The translations under genes and the position numbers were made by a program. A stretch of DNA of 64,000 bases, from the NCBI GenBank assembly GCA_963676845.2, contig CAXXKK010000016.1:1-64000 (forward strand), written 5' to 3'. Below the pieces are notes generated by a model. It made no database searches. It was given only the letters and a program-made list of their open reading frames with translations, and was not told the DNA's origin. The DNA comes from G963662675 sp963676845. Lineage in GTDB: Bacteria > Bacteroidota > Bacteroidia > Bacteroidales > Prolixibacteraceae. This document shows, piece after piece, positions 51,314 through 61,557 of this stretch (positions are counted from its first letter, which is position 1; the number at the start of each line of letters is the position of its first letter).

Positions 51314-51874
51314 TTGAAAGAACTCGATCAGCTGATAAAAGAATGTGCGTCCGGCAAAGCGAAAGCTCAAAGTCGCTTGTACCAGTTATATGCTCCTAAA
51401 TTGTATGGAGTATGTCTGCGTTACTCGCAAAACCAGGCTGAAGCTGAAGATAGTTTGCATGAAGGGTTTATTAAGATCTTTGATAAAATTGGGACATTTA
51501 GGAACGAAGGTTCTTTTGAAGGTTGGATGAAGCGGATAATGGTGAATGTTGCCTTGGAGAAGTATCGAAAACAGCAGTTTGTTTATGCGGTTGAGAATAT
51601 TAGCTCATATGAGGTTGCCCAACCAGACGATGATATTATTGCTGAAATATCAGCTAAAGATCTGCTGAAGTTGGTTCAGAAATTACCCGTTCGTTACAGG
51701 ATGGTTTTTAACCTTTATGTAATGGAAGGGATGAGCCATAAAGAAATTGCCAAAGAAATGGATATTTCAGAGGGTACTTCTAAGTCGAATCTGGCAAGAG
51801 CCCGGATGATCCTAAAAAAAGATGTGGAAACCTATTTTAACGAGAAAGGACTTGTTTTGAATGAAAAAAGATAA
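51314..51874 (+). CDS. ECF-type RNA polymerase sigma factor
   Basis: The 186-residue protein starts at TTG (MKELDQLIKECASGKAKAQ). It has the sigma-70 region 2 (LYAPKLYGVCLRYSQNQAEA, DSLHEGFIKIFDKI) and region 4 (LPVRYRMVFNLYVMEGMSHK, ISEGTSKSNLARARMIL). It belongs to the Bacteroidota ECF group linked to membrane anti-sigma proteins. Its 3' end overlaps the next gene, the predicted anti-sigma, by 14 bases, so the two are translationally coupled. It probably controls its own operon. Confidence 0.94.
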   Translation: MKELDQLIKECASGKAKAQSRLYQLYAPKLYGVCLRYSQNQAEAEDSLHEGFIKIFDKIGTFRNEGSFEGWMKRIMVNVALEKYRKQQFVYAVENISSYEVAQPDDDIIAEISAKDLLKLVQKLPVRYRMVFNLYVMEGMSHKEIAKEMDISEGTSKSNLARARMILKKDVETYFNEKGLVLNEKR

Positions 51875-53243
51875 CAACATACTGGATGATCAGTTTCGTT
51901 CGAAATTAGAGAACTTCGAACAGATTCCGCCACCAGAGGTTTGGAACAAAGTTCAGCAATCCATAAGAACAGGGAAGAAGAAATTTCTTTATTATCGGTT
52001 GAGTGGAGTGGCTGCAGTATTGCTTATTGCTTTGTTTATTGGATGGCAGCAATTGCGAGAAATGGATAATGATCCAAATTTAGAGCTTTCAGAAAATTTG
52101 CAGGAGGAATCACTTCCTGAAGGAAATAAGCATGATACAGATTCAACTCCAAATGTTCAGACTATAGTAAGTAATGATGACCTAAATAATAGTGGAGTTG
52201 TTCGTGATTCGGAAGAAAAAATTAGTCAGTTAGCATTTGTAAATAGCTCGGGAGAAAAGACTGAAGAAAAGATAGAGACATCTTTATTAGAAAGGATTGA
52301 TGAAAGTATAGTTGAACTACAGTCCATACTCACTAATAAAATTGAGAGTAATCCAAGCCAGGATCGGAATAGTTTGTATCAATCCTCATATATTTCAACC
52401 TTAAGTGAAGCAGACAGACAGCTAATTGCAGATAATCTTATTTGGATGGAAATGGAAGAAACAAAATCGGAGAGAAAAAGCTGGAAGCTCGGTGTTGATA
52501 TTGCTCCTTCATATTCCGTATATCAAACGTCTCAGGATAAAGCTTATGCCAGTAATATGTCTTATCCTGGATCTACAGATGAAGTAAATTTGCAAGGAGG
52601 TTTTACTGTTGAATATGAGCTTAATGACCGATGGAGTGTGCAGACTGGTGTGTATTATAATCGAAATAGCCAGACCTCAAAAAATTACACTTCGTATAAT
52701 AATCTATCCTATAGCGTCGCTGATGCTGATTTGCTTTATACTACAGCTATATCTCGTGTAGGTGCAGTTCGTGAAATGAATTCGGTTGTAGGAGTGATTG
52801 AGATTAATAATTTGCCGCGAGAAGTTGATTATATAATAACAGCTGAAAAAACCTTGAGAGATAATGATATCTCTATTTCTAAATCTGATTTTGAACAGCA
52901 GTTTGAATATATTGAGATGCCTCTCATTTTGAATTATCGTTTAGTCGATTCTACCATAGATATTCAGCTAAAAGGAGGATTGAATGCTGGGGTTCTTGTC
53001 GGAAATGTAGTACTCATGGAGAATAATTCTCAAAAATATGAGGTTGGAAAAACTCTGGGAATGAGAAAGGTAAATTATTCAACTAGCCTTGGAGTTGGAT
53101 TTGGATATCAGTTGAGTGAGAGGCTGTTGTTAAAATTCGAACCCAGAGTGAAATATTACTTGCAATCGTTAAATAAAAATTCATCAATAGTTTATAAACC
53201 TTCTGTTTTTTCCTTTTATACAGGAATATCTTATGAGTTTTAA
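51861..53243 (+). CDS. Predicted dual-membrane-spanning anti-sigma factor
   Basis: The 460-residue protein has a short cytoplasmic N-terminal region (residues 1-41, with FRSKLENFEQIPPPEVWNKV, typical of Bacteroidota anti-sigma proteins). One inner-membrane helix (about 43-62) and a long acidic linker (about 65-200) follow. The C-terminal part (about 205-460) is made of alternating beta-strands (WSVQTGVYYNRN, GVGFGYQLSERLLLKFEPRV) and ends VFSFYTGISYEF, with the terminal Phe of an outer-membrane barrel. Such proteins tie the sigma factor to the state of the outer membrane. The class (Dma) was described in Bacteroides thetaiotaomicron. Confidence 0.85.
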   Translation: MKKDNNILDDQFRSKLENFEQIPPPEVWNKVQQSIRTGKKKFLYYRLSGVAAVLLIALFIGWQQLREMDNDPNLELSENLQEESLPEGNKHDTDSTPNVQTIVSNDDLNNSGVVRDSEEKISQLAFVNSSGEKTEEKIETSLLERIDESIVELQSILTNKIESNPSQDRNSLYQSSYISTLSEADRQLIADNLIWMEMEETKSERKSWKLGVDIAPSYSVYQTSQDKAYASNMSYPGSTDEVNLQGGFTVEYELNDRWSVQTGVYYNRNSQTSKNYTSYNNLSYSVADADLLYTTAISRVGAVREMNSVVGVIEINNLPREVDYIITAEKTLRDNDISISKSDFEQQFEYIEMPLILNYRLVDSTIDIQLKGGLNAGVLVGNVVLMENNSQKYEVGKTLGMRKVNYSTSLGVGFGYQLSERLLLKFEPRVKYYLQSLNKNSSIVYKPSVFSFYTGISYEF

Positions 53244-53380
53244 TAAAGCTTTATTTGTGATAGTTAAATTTTTATAAAATAAAATTCATCTTAATTAAAC
53301 TAATTGATTTAATAAAAGTCAAATAGAAAACCTTTTAACCGAAGGAATTCTTTTTTGAACCTAAAACTAAACTAATAGCC

Positions 53381-56074
53381 TTGAAACAGAGATTGCTACT
53401 TATCTTCTTTTTGCTATCTCTTATTAGTGTCTCAAGTGTGAAGGCACAAAATACCGTTAAAGAGCTTAGGATCTCCGGTTCATTTAATAACACTCCCGTT
53501 GTTGATTTTCTCAATTATCTGGAAGATAATTATCAGCTAAAAACATATTATCAGAAAGAATGGATTGATTCACTTGTAGTTGGTAGTACTTTTGATGAAA
53601 TTCCAATTATTCAGGTTTTAAACAGGATGTTTGGACAAGGTAATCTTACCTATGATTTTTTTCAGGAATCGATTGTCCTTTACCCTCGTACATCAAGCGG
53701 GAAAACATATACTGAAAGCAGTGTCTTGTATATTGGCGATCCACTTAATGAAGGCCGCTACAGTAAGGCGACTATTTCAGGAACAATTACTGATGGGAAA
53801 AATGGAGAACGGCTTCCCGGGGCAGTTGTTTTTGTAAAAGATATTGAAAAAGGTTTTACTGCTGATTCTAACGGAGAGTTTGATATGGAGCTTGAAACGG
53901 GGACTCATCAGTTGCAAATTAATTTTGTTGGATTTGAGCCCGTTACTCAAGAGGTTGAATTGATTGAAGATGGAGAAGTGATCTTTGAATTATTTGAAGA
54001 AACTCACAATCTCGATGAAATTACAGTTACGGCAAATGATAATAATTCTTCGCGTACTCAGATGAGTATGATGGAGGTAAAATCAAAAGCGATAAAGGAA
54101 CTCCCAGTTCTAATGGGAGAGGCTGATGTTATTAAAAGTGTGGTGATGATGCCTGGTGTGCAAAGTGTGGGCGAGCTTTCATCCGGATTTAATGTGAGGG
54201 GAGGGAACTCCGATCAGAATATGGTATTAATGGATGGAGCTCCGATTTTTAACACGAGTCACCTTTTTGGCTTTTTCTCGATGCTAAATCCTGATGCAAT
54301 AAATAGTGTTACACTTTATAAGGGGGGATTGCCCGCCAGTTATGGAGACAGAGTTGCTTCGGTTATGGATATCCAGCTTAAAGAAGGAGAAGTTGATCAT
54401 TTGCAACTAAATGGAGGACTTGGGATTGTTAATAGTCGTTTTACTCTGGAAGGCCCTTTTGTGAAAGATAAGAAAAGCACGTTTTTGTTGGGTGGTCGAT
54501 CAACCTACTCCGATTGGGTCTTAAGACAAATGAAAAATGCTGATTTTAAGAAAAGTGTCGCCAATTTCTATGACCTAAATGCAAATATTAACCTTCATTT
54601 TTCGGGCAAGCATAATTTGAAAATTGTGGCTTATAATAGTGGTGATGAGTTTAATCTAAATTCGAATTCGCTTTACCAGTACAATAGCCTTATTTCTGCT
54701 CTTAACTGGAAAATAGGCATAGGGAAAAAGCTGGTGTCTGATTTAAATGCTTCTTATAGTCTTTATGATTTTTCACTGGATGAGATTGATGAAATTAATT
54801 CGGCAAATGATTATCAATTAAAAACAGGAATTGAATATGCCAGTTTAAAATATAATCTTTCATATATGCCGGGTGAAAAGCTTAAGTTGAATGGAGGTTT
54901 TCAGGTAACAGGACAGAGGGTAAATCCCGGGCAAATTGAGCCATTAGAAGATGAAACCGTTATTGATAATAGAAAGATCCAAAAGGAGCAAGCATTAGAA
55001 TATGCAGCATATCTGGAGAGTGAGTTTGATTTGAGTGAAAAGCTTTCAATGACAGTAGGAGGAAGGTTTACTCAGTTTGACAATATTGGAGAGTCTACAG
55101 TTTATTTATATGATGAGAACAATTCCCGTGTTCCTGAAAATATTATCGATTCTCTTTATTTTGGTAAAAATGAAGTGGTGAAGTCATATAATGGCTTTGA
55201 ACCCAGACTTTCATTTAAATACACGTTAAGTTCAGGAGGGTCGCTTCGATGGGCTTATCAAAGAATTTACCAGTATGCTAATCAGGTTTCTAATACATCA
55301 GTAGTTTCTCCAGCTGATTTTTGGAAACTCAGTGATTATTACACAAAGCCACTGCTCTCTGACCAATTAGCAATTGGTTACTTTAAAGATTATTTGAAAC
55401 CAGGTTTGGAGACATCAATAGAGCTGTATTATAAAAATCTTGAGAATCTGATTGAGTATAAGGATGGCTCTGTTTTAGTTATGAATAATAATCTGGAAAC
55501 AGATATCATACAGGCTGATGGCTATGCATACGGAATGGAACTTTATGTGAAGAAATCTACAGGTCGTTTAAATGGATGGTTAAGCTATACCTATTCACGT
55601 ACAATGCGGAAAACAGACAATGAGTTTGACTCTGAAATTATTAATAATGGAGATTATTATCCATCTGTTTATGACAAACCACATGATTTATCTATTGTCG
55701 CAAACTATCAGATTTCCAGAAGGTGGAGGTTCTCATGTAATTTCGTTTTATCATCTGGGAGACCAACTACGTTACCTGAACAGAAATTTTCCTATGGAGG
55801 TGAGCAGCTTGTATATTATTCAGAAAGAAATCAATATAGAATGCCAACATATCATCGGTTTGATGTAAGTATCACGATTGATGAAAATTTGAAGAAGAAA
55901 AGATCATGGAAAGGTAGCTGGACATTTTCTATTTATAATCTGTATGGAAGAAAAAATCCATATTCTATTTATTATCAACGAGGTGATAATAATAATTTAG
56001 AAGTATTTGGACTGTATAAATTTTCAATTATTGGAATGCCTGTACCTTCTGTGACATATAATTTTAAATTTTAA
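53381..56074 (+). CDS. TonB-dependent receptor with STN and carboxypeptidase-like domains
   Basis: The 897-residue outer-membrane protein starts at a TTG. It has a signal peptide (MKQRLLLIFFLLSLISVSSV, cleaved after KAQ), an STN (secretin/TonB short N-terminal) domain (about 30-105), a CarboxypepD_reg-like domain (about 128-210; ISGTITDGKNGERLPGAVVF) and a plug (about 225-330; GGNSDQNMVLMDGAPIFNTS). A 22-strand-type barrel runs to the C-terminus (VPSVTYNFKF). It imports a large substrate, energised by TonB. The STN domain normally signals to an anti-sigma, and here one is encoded upstream. Its ligand is unknown. Confidence 0.94.
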   Translation: MKQRLLLIFFLLSLISVSSVKAQNTVKELRISGSFNNTPVVDFLNYLEDNYQLKTYYQKEWIDSLVVGSTFDEIPIIQVLNRMFGQGNLTYDFFQESIVLYPRTSSGKTYTESSVLYIGDPLNEGRYSKATISGTITDGKNGERLPGAVVFVKDIEKGFTADSNGEFDMELETGTHQLQINFVGFEPVTQEVELIEDGEVIFELFEETHNLDEITVTANDNNSSRTQMSMMEVKSKAIKELPVLMGEADVIKSVVMMPGVQSVGELSSGFNVRGGNSDQNMVLMDGAPIFNTSHLFGFFSMLNPDAINSVTLYKGGLPASYGDRVASVMDIQLKEGEVDHLQLNGGLGIVNSRFTLEGPFVKDKKSTFLLGGRSTYSDWVLRQMKNADFKKSVANFYDLNANINLHFSGKHNLKIVAYNSGDEFNLNSNSLYQYNSLISALNWKIGIGKKLVSDLNASYSLYDFSLDEIDEINSANDYQLKTGIEYASLKYNLSYMPGEKLKLNGGFQVTGQRVNPGQIEPLEDETVIDNRKIQKEQALEYAAYLESEFDLSEKLSMTVGGRFTQFDNIGESTVYLYDENNSRVPENIIDSLYFGKNEVVKSYNGFEPRLSFKYTLSSGGSLRWAYQRIYQYANQVSNTSVVSPADFWKLSDYYTKPLLSDQLAIGYFKDYLKPGLETSIELYYKNLENLIEYKDGSVLVMNNNLETDIIQADGYAYGMELYVKKSTGRLNGWLSYTYSRTMRKTDNEFDSEIINNGDYYPSVYDKPHDLSIVANYQISRRWRFSCNFVLSSGRPTTLPEQKFSYGGEQLVYYSERNQYRMPTYHRFDVSITIDENLKKKRSWKGSWTFSIYNLYGRKNPYSIYYQRGDNNNLEVFGLYKFSIIGMPVPSVTYNFKF

Positions 56075-57138
56075 TGGTTAAGAAGTTTATATATATCATT
56101 TTATTGCTGATCGTTAGTTCATCTTGCGAAGAAATGTATTATGCAGATATTAACGATGTAGAAAACAAGGTCGTTATTGAAGCATTAATTACGAATGATA
56201 CTGATGTGAACTTTGTCTCAATAACAAAGACTAAAGATTTTTATGATGAAAGTTATTTCACTCCCAAAGTAACAGGAGCAACCGTAAGCCTTGCATGTGA
56301 AGACGGTGAAATTTATGATGGAATTGAATTAAGTGATGGCTATTTTACTATTAATCATGCTGCTGTCCCCGGGAAAGCTTACTGGCTCGTTTTAAATATA
56401 GAAGGAGAAACGTATGAGTCTGAAGTTGAAGTAATGCCTGTTATCCCTGAGTTTGATTCTCTTTATGCAAAAAGTGATACGCTTATTGAAACACGATATA
56501 CTTACAATGGGGACTCTTATGATGTTAAACTTTCAGGTATTTCATCCTTTGTTGATTTGCCCATAGATGAGAATCTTTCAAAATATCGTTTCAGCTTTGT
56601 TACAGCCTTGGAATGGAGAATTGATCCGGTTTCTCCTTTTGGTGGAGTGACTTATGGTTGGCATAGGGTAGATGTTGACGGTCCTTTTAATATTGCTTCA
56701 CGATCAACATATAGTAGCAGCAACGAAATTAGTATGCATAAGTTTTTATTTCTTGAAAATGATCTTAGAAGATTAATTGATCCTGATGATTATAATGCTG
56801 GGGCATATATGGTTGGTTGGATTGTAGAAGTTGATCAGTTTGGGATATCGGATAAAACTTATAATTTTTATGATTCCGCAAATGGACAGCTTGAAGCAGA
56901 TGGCAAATTATTTGATCCTGTTTATTCTCAGCTTGAAAGCAACTTTATATGTACAAGTAATCCGGAAAAAGAAGTTATTGGGTACTTCGAATTGAGTTCG
57001 CATCGCTATTTCCGATTTTTTACAAAGTGTAACCTTGGATCAAGTAACGTAAGGATTGAATTAACAGATAATACTAATGAGATTCCACCATCAAATGTAA
57101 TTGAAGCAAATGACAATCCTGCTTTTTGGGAATATTAA
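56074..57138 (+). CDS. DUF4249 surface lipoprotein
   Basis: The 354-residue protein has a lipoprotein signal peptide (MVKKFIYIILLLIVSSSCEE; Cys at 19). The family pattern of DUF4249 is seen in NKVVIEALITNDTDVNFVSI, TGATVSLACEDGE, and Tyr/Gly-rich strands. Such proteins usually stand next to TonB receptors and are thought to lie on the surface as SusD-like partners. It starts on the last base of the receptor gene, so the two are co-translated. Confidence 0.85.
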   Translation: MVKKFIYIILLLIVSSSCEEMYYADINDVENKVVIEALITNDTDVNFVSITKTKDFYDESYFTPKVTGATVSLACEDGEIYDGIELSDGYFTINHAAVPGKAYWLVLNIEGETYESEVEVMPVIPEFDSLYAKSDTLIETRYTYNGDSYDVKLSGISSFVDLPIDENLSKYRFSFVTALEWRIDPVSPFGGVTYGWHRVDVDGPFNIASRSTYSSSNEISMHKFLFLENDLRRLIDPDDYNAGAYMVGWIVEVDQFGISDKTYNFYDSANGQLEADGKLFDPVYSQLESNFICTSNPEKEVIGYFELSSHRYFRFFTKCNLGSSNVRIELTDNTNEIPPSNVIEANDNPAFWEY

Positions 57139-57145
57139 TGTTGAA

Positions 57146-58774
57146 ATGAGACAAATAAGATACATAGTAAGTTTATTCTTGATTTTGACATCATTTTTAG
57201 TTCATGCAGAAACAAAAAATGAGAGTTGGATGGTTACAGATAGAGATATTTATGTAAGTGGAGAAACTTTGCTGTCAAAAGTTTATGTCCCGCAGAATCA
57301 GGAGTTTCAAATGCTTTGTCTTAGTCTTTCTGCAAGTAACGGTACTGTTGTTGCCAGTGTGAAGTTAGGAATCGATGATCATCAGGCAGATGGAGGTTTA
57401 TATATACCTGATTCCTTAAGTACTGGAAGTTATTTGCTTACGACTTATTCATGTCATTATGAACGACAAGCTTTCTTTAGTAAAGAGATATTTGTAATTA
57501 ATCGTTTTGAAAATCAGGATGACGTGTTAGATGTTAATCGGGGAGGATTTGAAAATATAGAGATTGGAAATGCAGAAAATATTGAAATCAATGGTCTTAG
57601 TGGGGATTATTCTCAAAGAGAGGATGTAACTTTTAGTTTATCTCTTGATGATGAATTTAAAAATAATATTCAGGGAGATTTGTCTGTTAGTGTTGCTCAA
57701 TTTATGCCTGATTGGAATTCCGGCTATTTATCGCTCAATCCGGATTTTGATTCTAGTGTTTTATTAACCAAAGAAAAAGGTACAGTAATACAAGGAAAGG
57801 TTACCAATAAATCTACAGGTTTCCCCGAAGGTGGGGCTACTGTGTATTTGTCTGTTCCTGATTCAATTCCATATTTTGATTATTATACAACACGGAGTGA
57901 TGGAGAGTTTTTCTTCTTATTAGAAGATTTTTATGGAAGTCATTCAACTTTTATTCAAGCCATAAAAGAAGGGGAAACAGAGAATCTTCAAGTTTCAATT
58001 CATGAAATTTTATCTGATGAAGAATTGGTTTATACTCCAGAGAAGGTAGAATTGACAGAAGAGCAGGAAAAATACCTTTATGATGTATTGTCACTCATAA
58101 CTTTTAAGAAAGTATACGACAAAGAGGAATATGTATATCATGCGAAACCATATAGGCCTATTTATCCGTTCCCGTTTTATGGACGTGCTGAGTATACCGT
58201 TGATACAGATGAGTACATCGAGCTTCCTGATTTTTCTGAAATTTCAAAAGAATTATTATCTCCCGTTCGGTTTCGTGAAAGGAATGGTATTTACACCTTA
58301 AATATCTTTGACCGGGATTCTGAAGATTTTTTCACAAGAGATCCATTGATTTTGATAGATGGTGTTCCGGTGCAAAGTTTGGATAAAATCTTTTCAATTG
58401 GATCGTCTGAAATTGATTGGATTGAAGTTGTCCCTCGTATGCGTTTTTATGGGAGTCAACGGTTCCATGGGATTCTATCTATTTTTACAAAAGAAAGAGA
58501 TGGCTCAATGGTATTTTCTTCGGATAGAATGCTCAAGTTAGATTATGATGCTTTACAAGAAGAAATTGAGATTGTTACTCCACAATTAGAGGAAAAACAT
58601 TCCCCAGACTTTAGACAAGTATTGTTTTGGAATCCTGATTTTTCTGTCGATGGGGAAGAGGTTATAACTTTTAAAACTTCCAATATTCAGGGGACTTATA
58701 AGGTTTTGATTACAGGAAGGGAAAAAGATGGAGAATTGGTTCAAAAAGTGCAGTATTTTACGGTGTCAAGATGA
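57146..58774 (+). CDS. MG2-like and plug-like secreted protein
   Basis: I start this at the ATG at 57146, seven bases past the DUF4249 stop (MRQIRYIVSLFLILTSFLV; 542 residues). Upstream codons of the open frame overlap DUF4249. After a signal peptide comes an MG2-like domain (TDRDIYVSGETLLSKVYV, SLSTGSYLLTTYSCHYERQ), then a carboxypeptidase-regulatory-like region (IQGKVTNKSTGFPEGGATVY). A TonB-plug-like end follows (DPLILIDGVPVQSLDKIFS, RFHGILSIFTK). No barrel follows. It is a macroglobulin/plug mosaic typical of Bacteroidota; its role is unknown. The next gene overlaps it by four bases. Confidence 0.75.
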   Translation: MRQIRYIVSLFLILTSFLVHAETKNESWMVTDRDIYVSGETLLSKVYVPQNQEFQMLCLSLSASNGTVVASVKLGIDDHQADGGLYIPDSLSTGSYLLTTYSCHYERQAFFSKEIFVINRFENQDDVLDVNRGGFENIEIGNAENIEINGLSGDYSQREDVTFSLSLDDEFKNNIQGDLSVSVAQFMPDWNSGYLSLNPDFDSSVLLTKEKGTVIQGKVTNKSTGFPEGGATVYLSVPDSIPYFDYYTTRSDGEFFFLLEDFYGSHSTFIQAIKEGETENLQVSIHEILSDEELVYTPEKVELTEEQEKYLYDVLSLITFKKVYDKEEYVYHAKPYRPIYPFPFYGRAEYTVDTDEYIELPDFSEISKELLSPVRFRERNGIYTLNIFDRDSEDFFTRDPLILIDGVPVQSLDKIFSIGSSEIDWIEVVPRMRFYGSQRFHGILSIFTKERDGSMVFSSDRMLKLDYDALQEEIEIVTPQLEEKHSPDFRQVLFWNPDFSVDGEEVITFKTSNIQGTYKVLITGREKDGELVQKVQYFTVSR

Positions 58775-59469
58775 AAATAAAACTAACATATTGCTTGCTG
58801 TTTCTGGTATTTTTTCAATTGAATAATGAGAAAGTTATGGCTCAACCTCAGACTGATTGGGACAAGGAGAAGATTATTGCGAAACAGTTTTTAAGAGATC
58901 CATATTTGGATGGTTCTTCTTTTATTTTTGACGATTGGGTTAACGGGACTATAGCTTTAAAATCTGGAGAAATATTGGAAGATGTTCCGGTCAAGTATAA
59001 TGGATATCATGATGAGTTAATAAGTTATAATGATTTGTATTATATCACTATTCAGATTGAAAAAGAAACGGTTCATAGTTTTGAATATGAATTATTGGGG
59101 AACAGGAATTATTTTGAGTTACGAAATTTTGGAGATGAAGATAAACTGAACTTACAATATTTCCAGGTTTATTATGAAGGTGACATTGATTTTGTGTGTC
59201 GCCCGATTATCAAAAAGATTAATTGTTCACCTTACCGGGATATTACTGGAATAAGCCGGAATGAGGAATTTCAGAATGATTTTCGATTCTTTTTTTATAC
59301 CGATGAAGAAGGATTTTTCCCAGTGAAATTAAGGAGAAAGTCTTTGTTTCGGTATCTTCAAAAAGATCAAAAAAGGGAAGTTAAACGATTGTTGAGGCAG
59401 AATAATTTTGATTTAAAAATCCATTGGGATTTGCTTCGGCAATTGAATTACTTGAGCAATCAGAAATAG
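58771..59469 (+). CDS. Secreted protein of unknown function at the end of the ECF/TonB operon
   Basis: The 232-residue protein has a signal peptide (MKIKLTYCLLFLVFFQLNNE, then KVMAQ). The mature part has many aromatic and charged residues (DDWVNGTIALKSGEILEDV, YNGYHDELISY). There is a lone pair of cysteines (FVCRPI, INCSPY). I know no family for it. ATGA overlap with the preceding gene and the shared strand make it the sixth gene of the ECF operon. Repair, assembly or ligand-binding roles are all open. Confidence 0.6.
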   Translation: MKIKLTYCLLFLVFFQLNNEKVMAQPQTDWDKEKIIAKQFLRDPYLDGSSFIFDDWVNGTIALKSGEILEDVPVKYNGYHDELISYNDLYYITIQIEKETVHSFEYELLGNRNYFELRNFGDEDKLNLQYFQVYYEGDIDFVCRPIIKKINCSPYRDITGISRNEEFQNDFRFFFYTDEEGFFPVKLRRKSLFRYLQKDQKREVKRLLRQNNFDLKIHWDLLRQLNYLSNQK

Positions 59470-59577
59470 ATTTTATTTTCTAAGATTTTTGGAATTAAAA
59501 AGACAAATTCCAGATTTCAAACGAGAAAACTGGAATCAGCCTGTCCTCCACATAAGGTGAAGGAGAAAAGCTTGAAA

Positions 59578-60028
59578 TTACGCGAGTAGTGCTTTAACTT
59601 TATCTGCAATATCTTTGCCGTCGGCTTTTCCTGCCAGTTGCTTGGATGCAATTCCCATTACTTTTCCCATATCTTTCATACTGCTAGCACCAACTGAATC
59701 GATAATGGCTTTTACTGCATCATTTAGTTCTGCATCAGATAATTTCTGAGGAAGATATTTTTCAAATACATCAACCTGAAGCATTTCATCATCATATAAA
59801 TCCTGACGGGCCTTGTTCTTTATAAAGGTTGGCAGAATCTTTCCCTTGTTTTGCCAATTTTTGAATAACCTTTGTTACTTCCTGATCATCCAGTTCTGCA
59901 TTTGCATCTTTTGAAGATTTGGCTTCAATAAGGACTTTTTTAATATTTCGAAGTGCTTCTAGTTTTGTTTTCTCGCGGTTTTTCATCGCCGCTTTTAAGT
60001 CTTCATTAATCTGATCAAATAGATTCCT
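59578..60028 (-). pseudogene. GatB/YqeY domain protein, one frameshift and unclear start
   Basis: The YqeY family (about 150 residues) shares the tail domain of the GatB amidotransferase subunit. As written, the first part (ATG 59986) reads MKNREKTKLEALRNIKKVL and stops at SGFI; the second part reads MLQVDVFEKYLPQKLSDAEL to the end at 59578. Removing one G from the run at 59808-59810 joins them through KEQGRQDLYDDEMLQV. Thirteen family-like codons (NLFDQINEDLKAA) lie upstream of the ATG, but their expected start codon reads AGG at 60028 instead of ATG. Together this gives about 149 residues, the normal size. The lesions are probably sequence errors. Confidence 0.75.
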
Positions 60029-60164
60029 GTTTATAGTTTTTAGTTCCTGATTTCAAGTCTTAAATCTGGATTTTAGAATTTAATATCTCAAAGATACTTA
60101 TTAAAATTTAGTGATAAGAACTCAGCATTAATCAACGTTATCATGTAGATATGAATTATTGTCC

Positions 60165-61543
60165 TTAAAGAATGTTTTTATCATCATCATCCTGATTCAA
60201 AGAGAAACGGGAGAGCTTGTCTTCAATCTTACGTTTCATTCCATGAATGTTAATTTTTTTGCGTTGAAAAGCAGGTGTGTTCTCAAGTTGATCAATCATC
60301 TCATCACTGGATGAAGAAAAATCCATTCGGGCATCAAAATTTGTTTCAGGTTCAGTTTGAGTTGGATTTTTGTACAATTCATCAAACTCATCCGGAGATG
60401 ACTGACCTATTTCAAATTCAAATGTTTGTTGGTTGCTGTGCTCTGTATTCTCTTTTGTTGTTGATGGTTTATGTGGTTTTGGAGAAACTGGTTGTGTCGG
60501 AGTTGAATCATCAACTAAAGTATGATATGTTTTTTCAACTTTGCGTCCGGCCATCATTTCCGGAATGCTGCTAACGCTAAATCCTGTCGCAATAACTGTA
60601 ACCGAAAGTTTGTCTCCCAGGTTTTCATCAATTCCATTACCCCAGATTAGGTCGGCATTGTTCCCTGCTTTACTTTGAACGTAGTCGGTAATTTCACCAA
60701 TCTCGTCCATGGTTACTTCTTCAGCTCCTGATGTGATATTCAGGAGTATATTTTGAGCACCGTTTATGTCATTGTTGTTTAGTAATGGTGAGTTTAGTGC
60801 TTCTTCAATGGCATTTAGTGCTCGTTCTTCTCCTTCGGCGATGGATGATCCCATAAGTGCAACACCACTTTTTCGCATAACGGTTTCTACATCGGCAAAG
60901 TCAACATTGATGTAGCCATGAACTGTGATTATTTCAGCAATTCCCTTTGCTGCTGCATACCTAGCACATTATCGGCTTTTGCAAAGGCTTCAGATATTTT
61001 AAAGTCACCATACATTTCGCGGATACGTTCATTGTTGATCACAAGTAAAGAGTCCACATGTCCTTCCATCTCTGCAATTCCGTCAATCGCCTGCTTGATG
61101 CGTCGGCGTCCTTCGTTTCGGAAAGGAAGGGTTACAATGCCAACTGTCAGAATGCCCATGTCCTTACATGCCTCAGCGATAACCGGAGCAGCTCCGGTTC
61201 CTGTTCCACCGCCCATTCCGGCAGTAATGAAAACCATCTTGGTTGAGCCTTCAATTGAATTTTTTACATCTTCAATGTTTTCGATGGCTGCTTGCCTGCC
61301 AATCTCTGGTTTATTGCCTGCTCCACGTCCTTCAGTTAAGGAGGCTCCTAGTTGAACCCGGTGAGGGATAGGACTATTCTGAAGAGCCTGTGCATCGGTA
61401 TTACAAACCAGAAACCCGACATCTTTGATGCCCAATTCATACATGTGGTTTACGGCATTTCCACCACCTCCGCCAACACCTACCACTTTGATGATGGATC
61501 CGGAGTTTTTTTCTAAATCGAAATTCATTATATCACTAGACAT
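60165..61543 (-). pseudogene. ftsZ: Second FtsZ (canonical-like copy), one frameshift
   Basis: This is the more conventional of two adjacent FtsZ proteins. It starts MSSDIMNFDLEKNSGSIIKV, has the GTP loop GMGGGTGTGAAPVIA (GGGTGTG at 111-117) and, after the break, the T7 region INVDFADVETVMRKSGVALMG. The tail (about 320-458) is variable and ends NIHGMKRKIEDKLSRF, followed by a short acidic end. The frame breaks near 60951-60960, where reading goes from KADNVLG to MQQQRELLK and stops. Deleting two bases (TG) gives LGTAAKGIAEIITVHG, matching the sister gene. The corrected length is about 458 residues. It starts 14 bases after the first ftsZ. Confidence 0.85.
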
Positions 61544-61557
61544 AGGCTGCTTTTTCT

